Assembly: GCF_025147325.1 (NCBI RefSeq)
Contig: NZ_CP102262.1
Location: forward strand, 2,108,001-2,172,000
DNA: 64,000 nt
Reading direction: 5' to 3'
Source: Bacteroides stercoris ATCC 43183
GTDB taxonomy: Bacteria; Bacteroidota; Bacteroidia; Bacteroidales; Bacteroidaceae
Of this stretch, positions 9,446-22,484 are shown piece after piece. Numbering within the stretch: the first letter of the stretch is position 1; each line of letters begins with the position of its first letter. Under the pieces are notes generated by a model. It was not told where the DNA came from. It was given only the letters and a program-made list of their open reading frames with translations, and did not search any database. The position numbers and the translations under genes were made by a program.

Positions 9446-9467
9446 ATTATTGGCCCGTGCCAATAAT
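9446..9467. repeat. Perfect 9-bp inverted repeat in the rteA leader
   Basis: ATTATTGGC (9446-9454) and GCCAATAAT (9459-9467) flank a 4-base spacer, 30 bp upstream of the rteA ATG. It has no T-run on the rteA side, so it looks more like an operator or an RNA leader hairpin than a terminator. Confidence 0.6.
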
Positions 9468-9478
9468 ATACATATAAA

Positions 9479-9525
9479 AAATAATCCCTACCTAGGTTTT
9501 AGTGCAACTTATGTAAGGATTATTT
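9479..9525 (-). terminator. Intrinsic terminator or attenuator between the glycan locus and rteA
   Basis: Read on the minus strand, AAATAATCCTTAC pairs with GTAGGGATTATTT (13 bp, one G-U) around a 21-base loop and runs into a T stretch. It lies 17 bases after the GH97 stop. It should end most of the glycan-locus transcript before rteA, although the loop is long. Confidence 0.7.
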
Positions 9526-9542
9526 GAAAAATATTTAATAGA

Positions 9543-14050
<4,508 letters not shown>

Positions 14051-14070
14051 ATAAATGTACTGTTATTAAA

Positions 14071-15549
14071 TTATTTGGTCAGTTTCAAAACCTTGCAAGC
14101 CCGCGGCCCTAATTCAACACTCAATTTAGATGCTTTGCCTTCGTCTTTGTGTTTCCACAAGTCGCGTACGCTTACTTCTCCTTCTATACCAATCTCCGAA
14201 AGATGTAGTTCATATGTTTTCTGTTCATTGTCGCGGTTGAAAAGTCCTACTATATAATCACCGTTAGACATCTGTCCGTACCAAATCTGGTTCTTTTCAG
14301 TGTCGGTCACGTCACCCGAAAGAGGCTTTCCTACGAATCTGTCGGCATTCAGTGCCAACATTTCCTCATTCTGATAAAATTTCAGGTTATCTCCTACGGT
14401 ATTATGTCGGTCAGCTACCGTTACCGGCCCTCCTGCTATCAACTGCAAAGAAATAACCGACTCTTTTTCCGCATCAGTATTAAAGGTATTAAGACGGATA
14501 AAATCGCCATCAGGAATTACTTGATTACGTCCTGTTACTTTCGACCAATATATAAATCCATCAAACATATTCATGCTGTTGGGCCAGCCTTCATACACTT
14601 TGCCTCGGCTATCGTCAGAAAAATGGTTCCATCCACCTTGACCTGTATCTGCTACAATACGCACCATATTACCATATTTCCTTTCCAACTCGGCATTATT
14701 TTTAAGATGTGGCATAACCAATGAAGTAAAAATACCATAGCGAGTGGCCGAAATACAGATATACTCCAATGCCTTTTCATAACATTCTCTTCCATAGCCT
14801 CTGCCCACAAGTCCATTTCCCCAACTGGCTTCCATGCCACGGTCAAATCCATCTTCATACCAACTGAGAAAATCCATACGAATATATTCTACTCCTAATT
14901 CCTTATAATGTTTGAAAAAGCCGTCAATATATTCTTTTGCTCCTTTATGGGTAGCAACCACATAAGTAAAGAACTTATCCGGCTCGTCCGGATGCGCTAC
15001 AACATCACTCTCGGCATCATACTTCAATTGTCCCAATGTAATGTTATTGGTATTCTGAATGGGAGTTTCATCTTTTCCGTGTAACCACAACGGGTTATCA
15101 TACACACCTAGTTTCAACCCTTTTGCCTTACATTTAGCTACAAGATCTTTCAAATACATGCTACCATATTTGTCCATGTAGCCGTATTCGTTCTTTTCAC
15201 AAAGCATAGGAATAAATCCATCCGTACAAAGCATATCATAACCATAAGGTTTCAGATTCTCGGCAACCCAGTCAATAGCTTTGTCCCACTCTTCTGCATT
15301 CATATCCATTTGATATTCAGGAATACCATTATCAGCCATCTCCATACAAAACTCATATACACTCCAATAGAGTGGGGCTTTGAATTTATGGATATTGCTA
15401 ATATCCACCTCTTCGTCATAATCCGGCACTTCCACTTCATCATCGGGAATCATATCCGGAGTCCACCCTGTTCCTTCGTCCTTACAGCTTGTGGAAGTAA
15501 ATATTCCTATCATCAACAAGCAAAACAATGTTATTTTCTTATATTCCAT
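14071..15549 (-). CDS. Lipoprotein glycosidase, GH27/GH36-like barrel
   Basis: 492 aa. Lipoprotein signal with lipobox STSC (Cys about 22) followed by an acidic DEVEVPDYDEEVD linker, suggesting surface exposure. Barrel segments YGYDMLCTDGFIPM, KGLKLGVYDNPLW and LGVEYIRMDFLSWYEDGF resemble clan GH-D enzymes, with a candidate catalytic Asp in RMDF. The C-terminal beta domain ends VRDLWKHKDEGKASKLSVEL..ACKVLKLTK, as in GH27-type proteins. GH27 holds both alpha-galactosidases and isomalto-dextranase. With GH31, GH97 and SusE/F beside it, a surface endo- or exo-acting alpha-glucanase such as an isomalto-dextranase-like activity is the more coherent guess, but an alpha-galactosidase is not excluded. 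Confidence 0.6.
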   Translation of the reverse strand: MEYKKITLFCLLMIGIFTSTSCKDEGTGWTPDMIPDDEVEVPDYDEEVDISNIHKFKAPLYWSVYEFCMEMADNGIPEYQMDMNAEEWDKAIDWVAENLKPYGYDMLCTDGFIPMLCEKNEYGYMDKYGSMYLKDLVAKCKAKGLKLGVYDNPLWLHGKDETPIQNTNNITLGQLKYDAESDVVAHPDEPDKFFTYVVATHKGAKEYIDGFFKHYKELGVEYIRMDFLSWYEDGFDRGMEASWGNGLVGRGYGRECYEKALEYICISATRYGIFTSLVMPHLKNNAELERKYGNMVRIVADTGQGGWNHFSDDSRGKVYEGWPNSMNMFDGFIYWSKVTGRNQVIPDGDFIRLNTFNTDAEKESVISLQLIAGGPVTVADRHNTVGDNLKFYQNEEMLALNADRFVGKPLSGDVTDTEKNQIWYGQMSNGDYIVGLFNRDNEQKTYELHLSEIGIEGEVSVRDLWKHKDEGKASKLSVELGPRACKVLKLTK

Positions 15550-15606
15550 ACTACTTTTTCATTTCTAAGCGAGTGCGGAACTAAATTGTCCGCACTCGTA
15601 GGATTA

Positions 15607-17100
15607 CTAATTTTTCTTTTCAAATTTAATCTTATTAGTCAATACATTCAGTTCTACACGATACTGACCGGCTTCACTTTCTTCCACTTTCCACTGGTAG
15701 TCATTACCATTCGGTTGAACCAACTGCACATCAGTCATGTTAAGAGAAGCTTTTCCGTCTTCTCCCGCCTGCTTGGGCATATAACAAGTGATCGCCCAAC
15801 TTCCATCTACATTTATCGGACATTTAAAGCTACCAGCTTTTAATTCTCCTTCCCAATAGAATGTTCCTTTATCAACATTGAAATCATAAACGAAAGCTTC
15901 CTTCCCTTGCTCCCAACCGGCAGGAGTTGCATCACCTAACATCCATATCTCTTTGCAGGGCAGATCATCAGGAATGCTCTGTAACAGCTTGAAGTCAATA
16001 GTCATGGTGTACATGTTCAGTGTCACCCGGTAGTTGCCTTCTTTGGTAATGTTCCATTTGTAGTCATGTCCCTGTATACCGGCCTCGATGCGTTCCATAC
16101 GATTATCTCCAAATTCATGCGTTCCGTTTTCTATTGGCATCAGCCATGCTACATTCCAGTCTTCTTTCAGTTCCAATGGAAATTTCATATCTCCGGTTTT
16201 CAGGAGACCTTCATAATAGAAAGCCACTTGGTTGACTGGATCTTTCGTCAGTTTTGTGGAACTCATGATGTTCCAACCTGCAGGGGTTGCTTCTCCTACC
16301 ATCCAAACATCATTATAGTCGGTAGTCGGGTAATCTGCATTCAATGTTCCGGCTTCAATGTTCAATTTCAACACATAAAATCCTGCTTTATTAATGGTAA
16401 AGGGGGTTTCATTACCGGTTTCATGCTCATTAAAGACCACACTGCCGTCGGCACCCTGTGTATACGAAGGTGACTGTCCGGTGGTATTCAAAATAAACTT
16501 GTAGTCACCTTCTTTCATCACCCCGTACCAGGTATATACCTCTTCCGATATCTCTTCTGTCATTTTAAGCGCATTGACCGGGTCAGTAGCTCCTTCAAGT
16601 GCTGTTCCCATGACATAGATGTCGTATGGCTGTATTTCATACCCCACTGCGTCAAAACGTACAGTTGATAGTTCCGGTTTCACATAGCAGTCGGTCTCTT
16701 CTATTTCTGCGATAATTTCAGCTTCCAATGTTACTCTTTCACCGGGTTCTATTTTCCATTTCGTCAATAATGCGTTCATTTTTTTATGGGTAAAGCTTAC
16801 ACTGTGCTCGCCGGCCGGAATTCTCATTTTGTCAATAGAAGTGCCGAAATCATTGTCAGCAATGTCCAACTTAAAATAGTAAGTCACTTTAGAGTCCAAA
16901 GGGGCATTGGTTACCTCATTCCATGAAAAAGTAACAGCCTCCTCCTTTCCAAATTTCTGATTCAATTCTACATATTCATTCGATACTTGCAAGTGCATGG
17001 TATCATCGGGACGCTCAATACTATAACGTATATCTTCATCCTTACAGCCTACTATCAAACAAGAAAGCATGGCAAGTAAAAAAAAGATTTTATTTTTCAT
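15607..17100 (-). CDS. SusE/SusF-like outer-membrane glycan-binding lipoprotein
   Basis: From the ATG at 17100 the product begins MKNKIFFLLAMLSCLIVGCK, a lipobox with Cys 19. An upstream in-frame ATG gives a weaker signal peptide. After an N-terminal domain (about residues 25-150) come three repeated starch-binding-like modules beginning DIYVMGTALEG, DVWMVGEATPAGWN and EIWMLGDATPAGWE, each ending in a strand rich in aromatics. This is the SusE/SusF architecture. It binds alpha-glucan at the cell surface next to the SusCD transporter. It lies between susD and the GH27-like gene in one operon. Confidence 0.9.
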   Translation of the reverse strand: MKNKIFFLLAMLSCLIVGCKDEDIRYSIERPDDTMHLQVSNEYVELNQKFGKEEAVTFSWNEVTNAPLDSKVTYYFKLDIADNDFGTSIDKMRIPAGEHSVSFTHKKMNALLTKWKIEPGERVTLEAEIIAEIEETDCYVKPELSTVRFDAVGYEIQPYDIYVMGTALEGATDPVNALKMTEEISEEVYTWYGVMKEGDYKFILNTTGQSPSYTQGADGSVVFNEHETGNETPFTINKAGFYVLKLNIEAGTLNADYPTTDYNDVWMVGEATPAGWNIMSSTKLTKDPVNQVAFYYEGLLKTGDMKFPLELKEDWNVAWLMPIENGTHEFGDNRMERIEAGIQGHDYKWNITKEGNYRVTLNMYTMTIDFKLLQSIPDDLPCKEIWMLGDATPAGWEQGKEAFVYDFNVDKGTFYWEGELKAGSFKCPINVDGSWAITCYMPKQAGEDGKASLNMTDVQLVQPNGNDYQWKVEESEAGQYRVELNVLTNKIKFEKKN

Positions 17101-17120
17101 TTTGCTTGATTTTATGGGAA

Positions 17121-18977
17121 TTATCTCCAAAATGGAAGTTGTCGCAGATTCTCGTTTTTATCCATTTCACTTTGATGGATAGGGAACCAATAATAAGCAG
17201 GATTATACACACGTTTCTGATAAGGTGTACGTACATAAAAAGCCTCAGCGTCTTTTCCGCTATAATTCATTCCGTACATATCTCCATTCAGCTTTTTTTC
17301 AGCTTCTTTCCAACGGCGCAAATCGTCATAACGCACCCCTTCTCCACAAAGCTCGACACGGCGTTCGGCACGAATAATCTTACGCACAGTCTCTTGATTA
17401 TCGTCCACATGGATATTCTGGGCATCACTATTACCAAACGTATAAGTACGAATACCAGCACGTGTACGAATTTTATTCACATAGTTCAAAGCTTCCTCGC
17501 GAACTGTACGTTCATCTTTATACTCATTCAATGCCTCGGCATAATTCAAAAATGCTTCTCCCAAGCGGTAAACAATACCGGGACGATACTGGTAATTGTT
17601 CTCTTTAACATTCGTCTTAGGAGACACCCGTTTACGGATAAGATAACCATTTTGAGGCGCATCGTGCGTATGCGGATTGTCTTTCTGCCCGTTAAAAAAC
17701 TCAAATTTACGTTTCTCGGTAGGGAAATAAGAGTTATTAAAAGCTACGGATACATAGAAGCGCGGTTCACGATTACAATACATATTATATGTACCTGCAT
17801 AAGTAACAGCTCCTCCATTTACTTCTTCGTCCCAGATTGTATTATCAAGTTTTACGTCCGATTCGGAAAATCCCTCTTCATTCGAACCGTCATAAGGAAG
17901 TCCGTCTTGCATAAAGAAAGCATCGACCAAAGATTGAGTTACCCCTAACCCGCCGCTACCGCCACTGGCAGCCGGTGTTGCATGTTTTTCGTATGAACCA
18001 TAATCAGAGCTTGGACGCGCAAACAGAATTTCGGTGTTCCCTTCATCAAAACGCTTCAAAAACAAGTTCTGATAAGACATAAACGGATCAATCTCTCCAT
18101 TTGCATTTTCTTCAACATAAAGCTTATATCCGGCTTTATCAGCCTCATCAATCAATAGTTTACACGCTTCTACTGCATTTTTCCAACGTGTCGGGTCATA
18201 AACGGTACTGAAAAGATTTTCACCCTTCTCATTTTTGAAATCCGCATAATCCGTATTCCCATTTACCAATGGACTGGCAGCAAAAAGTAACATACGTGCA
18301 CGCACTGCCAAACACATAATACTGGTAACACGCCCATACTTTCGCGCTTCAGTATATTTAGGAGGTAGTATCATAGAAGCCTCAAGCATTTCCTTGTCAG
18401 CCCAATCTATCACAGTGTAATAAGGAGCCTGTCCTTTCATCAAGTCCGACAGTACAAAATCTGTTGGAGCAATATAATCAGGATCAAACGGAACAGCTCC
18501 ATAAGTATTGGCAAGCAAGTAATAATAATAGGCTTTCATGAATTTGCACTCCGTTTTCATATACTCTACTTCTTTTGCACTTATACCCTGTGCTGGTAGT
18601 GGGTGTATGTTCTCAAGGAAAATATTAGCCTCCCGAATACATTGCGGAAGAAGCTTCCAGTAATTTCCTTCCCAATCACTGTTAGGTGTCCATTCACCCA
18701 ATATATAAGGAATGACTTTCCAACCCCACTGCCGCCAACGTTCGGACGGAGTCAGATCGTCAGCTAGGACTTCCCAACCCAATGTGTTAGTATAACCCCA
18801 ATAAGGATCGGGTATAGCCGAGTAGACATTGGCAAGCCAACCCTCAATACGGGTTTTGTCTTCAAAGACCAAAGGAAGAGTTAATTCTGTATCAGTTTCT
18901 TTGTCAAGATAGTCAACACAAGACATCAATGAAGCTGTGACTATAAATCCTATAAGAATATTTTTTATAAATTTCAT
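17121..18977 (-). CDS. SusD/RagB-family surface glycan-binding lipoprotein
   Basis: 618 aa. Lipoprotein signal (IVTASLMSC, Cys 20). SusD-type fold with alternating TPR-like helices. Typical segments are the N-terminal LDKETDTELTL, the TECKFMKAYYYYLLANTYGAVP motif, YRLGEAFLNYAEALNE, and the C-terminal region VRKIIRAERRVELCGEGVRYDDLRRW followed by YWFPIHQSEMDKNENLRQLPFW. It caps the SusC barrel and delivers oligosaccharide. 27 bases separate it from susC upstream, so the pair is co-transcribed. Confidence 0.96.
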   Translation of the reverse strand: MKFIKNILIGFIVTASLMSCVDYLDKETDTELTLPLVFEDKTRIEGWLANVYSAIPDPYWGYTNTLGWEVLADDLTPSERWRQWGWKVIPYILGEWTPNSDWEGNYWKLLPQCIREANIFLENIHPLPAQGISAKEVEYMKTECKFMKAYYYYLLANTYGAVPFDPDYIAPTDFVLSDLMKGQAPYYTVIDWADKEMLEASMILPPKYTEARKYGRVTSIMCLAVRARMLLFAASPLVNGNTDYADFKNEKGENLFSTVYDPTRWKNAVEACKLLIDEADKAGYKLYVEENANGEIDPFMSYQNLFLKRFDEGNTEILFARPSSDYGSYEKHATPAASGGSGGLGVTQSLVDAFFMQDGLPYDGSNEEGFSESDVKLDNTIWDEEVNGGAVTYAGTYNMYCNREPRFYVSVAFNNSYFPTEKRKFEFFNGQKDNPHTHDAPQNGYLIRKRVSPKTNVKENNYQYRPGIVYRLGEAFLNYAEALNEYKDERTVREEALNYVNKIRTRAGIRTYTFGNSDAQNIHVDDNQETVRKIIRAERRVELCGEGVRYDDLRRWKEAEKKLNGDMYGMNYSGKDAEAFYVRTPYQKRVYNPAYYWFPIHQSEMDKNENLRQLPFWR

Positions 18978-19004
18978 TGTTCTTTTTCTTTAGTTCATTC
19001 TACA

Positions 19005-22000
19005 TTAAAAATTTACTTCTACCCCCAACATCAAAGAACGCATGGACGGATATTTTAAACCATCAGAGGTGGCCAGTTCCGGGTCCCATAATTTGAACTT
19101 GGAAATGTAGAACAAGTTATTCCCACTGGCAAAGAATCGGATACTCTTCGCGCTAATTTTATTAACGACATTCTTAGGTAGGCTGTAGCCTATTTCAAGT
19201 GTTTTCAAACGGAGGAAACTCATATTTTTCTTCCAGAAAGTCGAGGCACGGTTATTGTTCGTATTAGTACTCTGAGAAAGACGTGGCCAAAAAACGTCCT
19301 GAGAAGGATTTTCTTCAGTCCAGCAGTCTGTATAGTTGGTATAGACATTACCTAATACACCGGCTCCGCTACCGGGAATGAAATAATCCGACCCACCGAT
19401 AATACGGTAAGTGTCACCACTTCCTTGGAAGAAGAAACTCATATCCCAATTACGGAAATTGATATTTCCGCCAAACCCATAAACGATTCTCGGGTCAGTA
19501 GTACTACCAATATAGCCTTCGTCAGCACTAGTTATATAGCCATCGTTATTCATGTCACGATATTTGATATCGCCCGGACGCACTTCACCGCCTAGTTGTG
19601 GAACAGGAATTCCTTCTTTCAGCTTTCCATCTACGAAATCATCATCGGTATAAAGTCCTAAGGCTTGCAGCCCCCACAGCGTATTGATTGAATGCCCGGT
19701 AATAGAACGATAAGTTCCTTTGACTGATTCTGGTTCGTCTCGTTCGATGATTGTATTCTTAGCATAAGTAAAAGTTCCTCTTACGCTGATATTACAATCC
19801 TTATTGATTCGCTTATTGTAATTCAGTGACAGATCGATACCTTTGTTGTCCACCTTGCCATAGTTGGCATATGGATTGTTGATAAACCCGGTTTGGGTAG
19901 GAATGGTGGCACGTTGCATGAAAATGCTGGTCCTGCGTTCTTTAAATAGATCGAGTTGAAAATCGAGTTCATTCCAAAGACCTATTTCTATACCTATATT
20001 CGTTTTAAGCGCTTTCTCCCAGGTCAGGTTTCCTACACCGACTTCTCCTTCCTGCACACCGTCACGATAAGTATCTCCTGTATATCCCCAATTGTAACCA
20101 TTAGCTTTTGAATTGATGGTTGTGATATAGGCGAAACGGCGTCCACCGATATTGTCATTTCCTACCGTTCCCACAGAGGCACGGAGTTTCAGTTTACTTA
20201 TCACATTGCGTATAGGTTCCATGAATTGCTCCTCACTAACGAGCCACCCCAAGGCGATGGAAGGGAAAAAGCCAAAACGCTTGCCTTTCGCAAAGTTTTC
20301 CGAACCATTATATCCAAAGTTGAATTCAGAAATATAGCGGCGGTCAAATGTATATGAAAAACGTCCTGCAATACCTTGTGTCCGGTTCGGCTGTATATCG
20401 CCCCAATCATAGCTGCGTTGATTATACAAAAGAAGTGCATCTACCATGTGTCTGTTATTAAACGTCTGATTATAACTGAGTGCCGCTTCCAAATAAACGC
20501 TCTGGTTACCGTAATTTGCATTACTGGAATGGTCAAGAAACTCACTTCCGTATTTCAAGATGCTATGTACTAGTTCACCTTCATCATTGCGTGATTTTGC
20601 TACGCTATAATAGTCCGGCTCCTTACCACGTGTCACAAAGTTCTCATTATATGTATCAAATGCAAAAGTGAGCTTAGCTTTTAGTCCCGGAGTTATCATT
20701 TTAAGGTTCTGCTCAACAGCAAACAAAGATTCTAGTTTGCTTCGTCCGCTACGGTAGTAACCGTTCTGTGTACTGATAGCCCAAGGATTAGGACGGTTGC
20801 TACTGGCAATAGGAATAGTCCCATCTGAATAAACAGCGGGGTGTACAAAAGGAGGCGTTTCAAAAGCAGCACTGAAAACTTCATCCGTACCACTGCGACT
20901 TTTATGTAGATTCTGTAAGTAACCACCTACATTAAAACGAACTAGGGTAGTTTTTGTCAAGTCTAGATCTACATTTGCCCGTATGTTGTAACGGTTCAAC
21001 TTGCTTTGGGTATCATAAGGCAAACTCTTATCGGAAGCCATAATTCCATTTTCATGATAAAGAGATGCTGTAAGAGAATAACGGAGTATTTCTGTTCCAC
21101 CACTTACTGTAAGATTAGCACGAGTGGAAGTTGCATAATCTTTGGTAATGGCGTCTATCCAGTCTACATTCGGATATAAATCTTTGTCGTAGCCATAATA
21201 AGTTTTAAGTATCTGCTCCTTTGTAAACATACGTTTATTGGGATCACTTTCCAGAGAATTAAGTAAACTCATATATTCAGCAGCTCCAATAAACTCAGGA
21301 AGTTTGGTGGGAGCCTGAATGGACTGCTCTACACGTACATTAACAGAAGGAGCGGCTATCGTTCCGCGTTTTGTATTGATAATAATGACTCCATTCGCTC
21401 CACGTACGCCATACATAGCACTGGCTGAAGCATCTTTCAAAACAGAAAAAGATTCAATTTCAGCAGGATCAAGATCATTTAAGCTACGTTCTACACCATC
21501 TACCAATACTAATGGAGAAGTATTTCCACTGAAAGAAGCAATGCCTCGAATCCAGAAATTTGAGTTATCATATCCGGGTTCGCCAGATGGCTGTACTGCA
21601 ATCACACCCGCTAACTGTCCGGCTAAATTGTTACTGAGTGAACGGGAGGACCCGACTTGCAACTTGGTAGGTTCTATAGTCTGTACCGAACCAATAACTG
21701 AAAGTTTCTTTTGATTACCATAACCTACTACCACAACCTCATCCAAAGCTTCTACATCTTCTTCTAGTATAATATTGAAGTTGATTTCATTTCCAACCAC
21801 GATTTCTTTAGACTTGAAACCTATGTAAGTTATATTTAATACACTCTGTTTATTCGGTACCTCAATATAGAAGTGACCATCCACATCAGTTATAGCCCCT
21901 CCTGGCTCATTTTTGACTGTCACATTAACACCTGGAAGTGGAGATTTCTCTTTATCAAGTACGGTTCCACTAATTCGGATACCTTTTACTTGCTGTTGGA

Positions 22001-22094
22001 CAATAATACTTTCTGCCATAGACTCGTCAGCATAAACTGGAAAGAATCCTATCCACAAAAATAGTGGCGCCAGAATAGTAGTTTTTACTTTCAT
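19005..22094 (-). CDS. SusC/RagA-family TonB-dependent outer-membrane transporter
   Basis: 1,029 aa. Signal peptide ending near VYADESMA, an N-terminal carboxypeptidase-like beta domain (GTVLDKEKSPLPGVNVTVKN, DVDGHFYIEVP), TonB box region DEVVVVGYGNQKKLSVIGSV, plug domain (PLVLVDGVERSLNDLDPAEIESFSVLKDASASAMYGVRGANGVI, quoted here as a region) and a beta-barrel ending in a terminal aromatic (LGVEVNF). It imports the oligosaccharide across the outer membrane with the SusD partner. First structural gene of the operon, with a long leader and a TAnnTTTG promoter upstream. No signalling (STN) domain, so it is not an anti-sigma-type system. Confidence 0.96.
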   Translation of the reverse strand: MKVKTTILAPLFLWIGFFPVYADESMAESIIVQQQVKGIRISGTVLDKEKSPLPGVNVTVKNEPGGAITDVDGHFYIEVPNKQSVLNITYIGFKSKEIVVGNEINFNIILEEDVEALDEVVVVGYGNQKKLSVIGSVQTIEPTKLQVGSSRSLSNNLAGQLAGVIAVQPSGEPGYDNSNFWIRGIASFSGNTSPLVLVDGVERSLNDLDPAEIESFSVLKDASASAMYGVRGANGVIIINTKRGTIAAPSVNVRVEQSIQAPTKLPEFIGAAEYMSLLNSLESDPNKRMFTKEQILKTYYGYDKDLYPNVDWIDAITKDYATSTRANLTVSGGTEILRYSLTASLYHENGIMASDKSLPYDTQSKLNRYNIRANVDLDLTKTTLVRFNVGGYLQNLHKSRSGTDEVFSAAFETPPFVHPAVYSDGTIPIASSNRPNPWAISTQNGYYRSGRSKLESLFAVEQNLKMITPGLKAKLTFAFDTYNENFVTRGKEPDYYSVAKSRNDEGELVHSILKYGSEFLDHSSNANYGNQSVYLEAALSYNQTFNNRHMVDALLLYNQRSYDWGDIQPNRTQGIAGRFSYTFDRRYISEFNFGYNGSENFAKGKRFGFFPSIALGWLVSEEQFMEPIRNVISKLKLRASVGTVGNDNIGGRRFAYITTINSKANGYNWGYTGDTYRDGVQEGEVGVGNLTWEKALKTNIGIEIGLWNELDFQLDLFKERRTSIFMQRATIPTQTGFINNPYANYGKVDNKGIDLSLNYNKRINKDCNISVRGTFTYAKNTIIERDEPESVKGTYRSITGHSINTLWGLQALGLYTDDDFVDGKLKEGIPVPQLGGEVRPGDIKYRDMNNDGYITSADEGYIGSTTDPRIVYGFGGNINFRNWDMSFFFQGSGDTYRIIGGSDYFIPGSGAGVLGNVYTNYTDCWTEENPSQDVFWPRLSQSTNTNNNRASTFWKKNMSFLRLKTLEIGYSLPKNVVNKISAKSIRFFASGNNLFYISKFKLWDPELATSDGLKYPSMRSLMLGVEVNF

Positions 22095-22119
22095 AGTTTT
22101 TTAAATTAAAAGATTAACG

Positions 22120-22233
22120 TCATTGATTACAATATAACAGCCTATTAAGCAGAACGACATATCGCGGGTCTGGATACTTGTTGGCTATTCGAATTATTAC
22201 CCTTTGTTTTCTAGTTAGATTGTTCTTTTGCAT
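22120..22233 (-). CDS. Candidate 37-residue leader ORF upstream of susC
   Basis: ATG at 22233 to TGA at 22120, inside the predicted susC leader and ending 26 bases before the susC ATG. The product is basic at its N-terminus (MQKNNLTRKQRVIIRIANKY) and hydrophobic towards the end. No family recognised. A second, overlapping 8-codon ORF starts at 22237. Either could be a leader peptide, or both could be chance in a structured 5' UTR. Confidence 0.35.
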   Translation of the reverse strand: MQKNNLTRKQRVIIRIANKYPDPRYVVLLNRLLYCNQ

Positions 22234-22271
22234 ACATAATATAAGATTTTAAAGTTGATAAAAAAGTATAA

Positions 22272-22316
22272 ATTACAAACTATCTCTTTCTTGGGAAAAG
22301 AGACAACGCAAAAATA
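22272..22316 (-). promoter_or_regulatory. Likely susC promoter and first leader hairpin
   Basis: Minus strand TATTTTTG (22316-22309) matches the Bacteroides -7 consensus TAnnTTTG. I see no TTTG at the ideal -33 spacing. Right downstream TCTCTTT pairs with AAAGAGA over a 7-base loop, giving a hairpin at the start of a transcript leader of about 205 nt. The remaining bases 22095-22484 hold only the small ORF already listed. Confidence 0.5.
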
Positions 22317-22484
22317 TCAGATAAGAAATACTAATTATGAATCAAAGAGTGAAAAAGTAGTGATTTATATCAATGGAAAATGTATAATCTACTGTATATT
22401 AGTAATATAAAAACGTGTAGTAAAACTAAAAAAGTAGTAAAAATATAAGTGTAAAATAAGAATATTCTGAATCGTAAACTTCTA

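Noticed and set aside
17106..17948. A 280-codon open frame antisense to susD.
   Set aside because: Shadow of the susD coding sequence; the composition is atypical and no motif is present.
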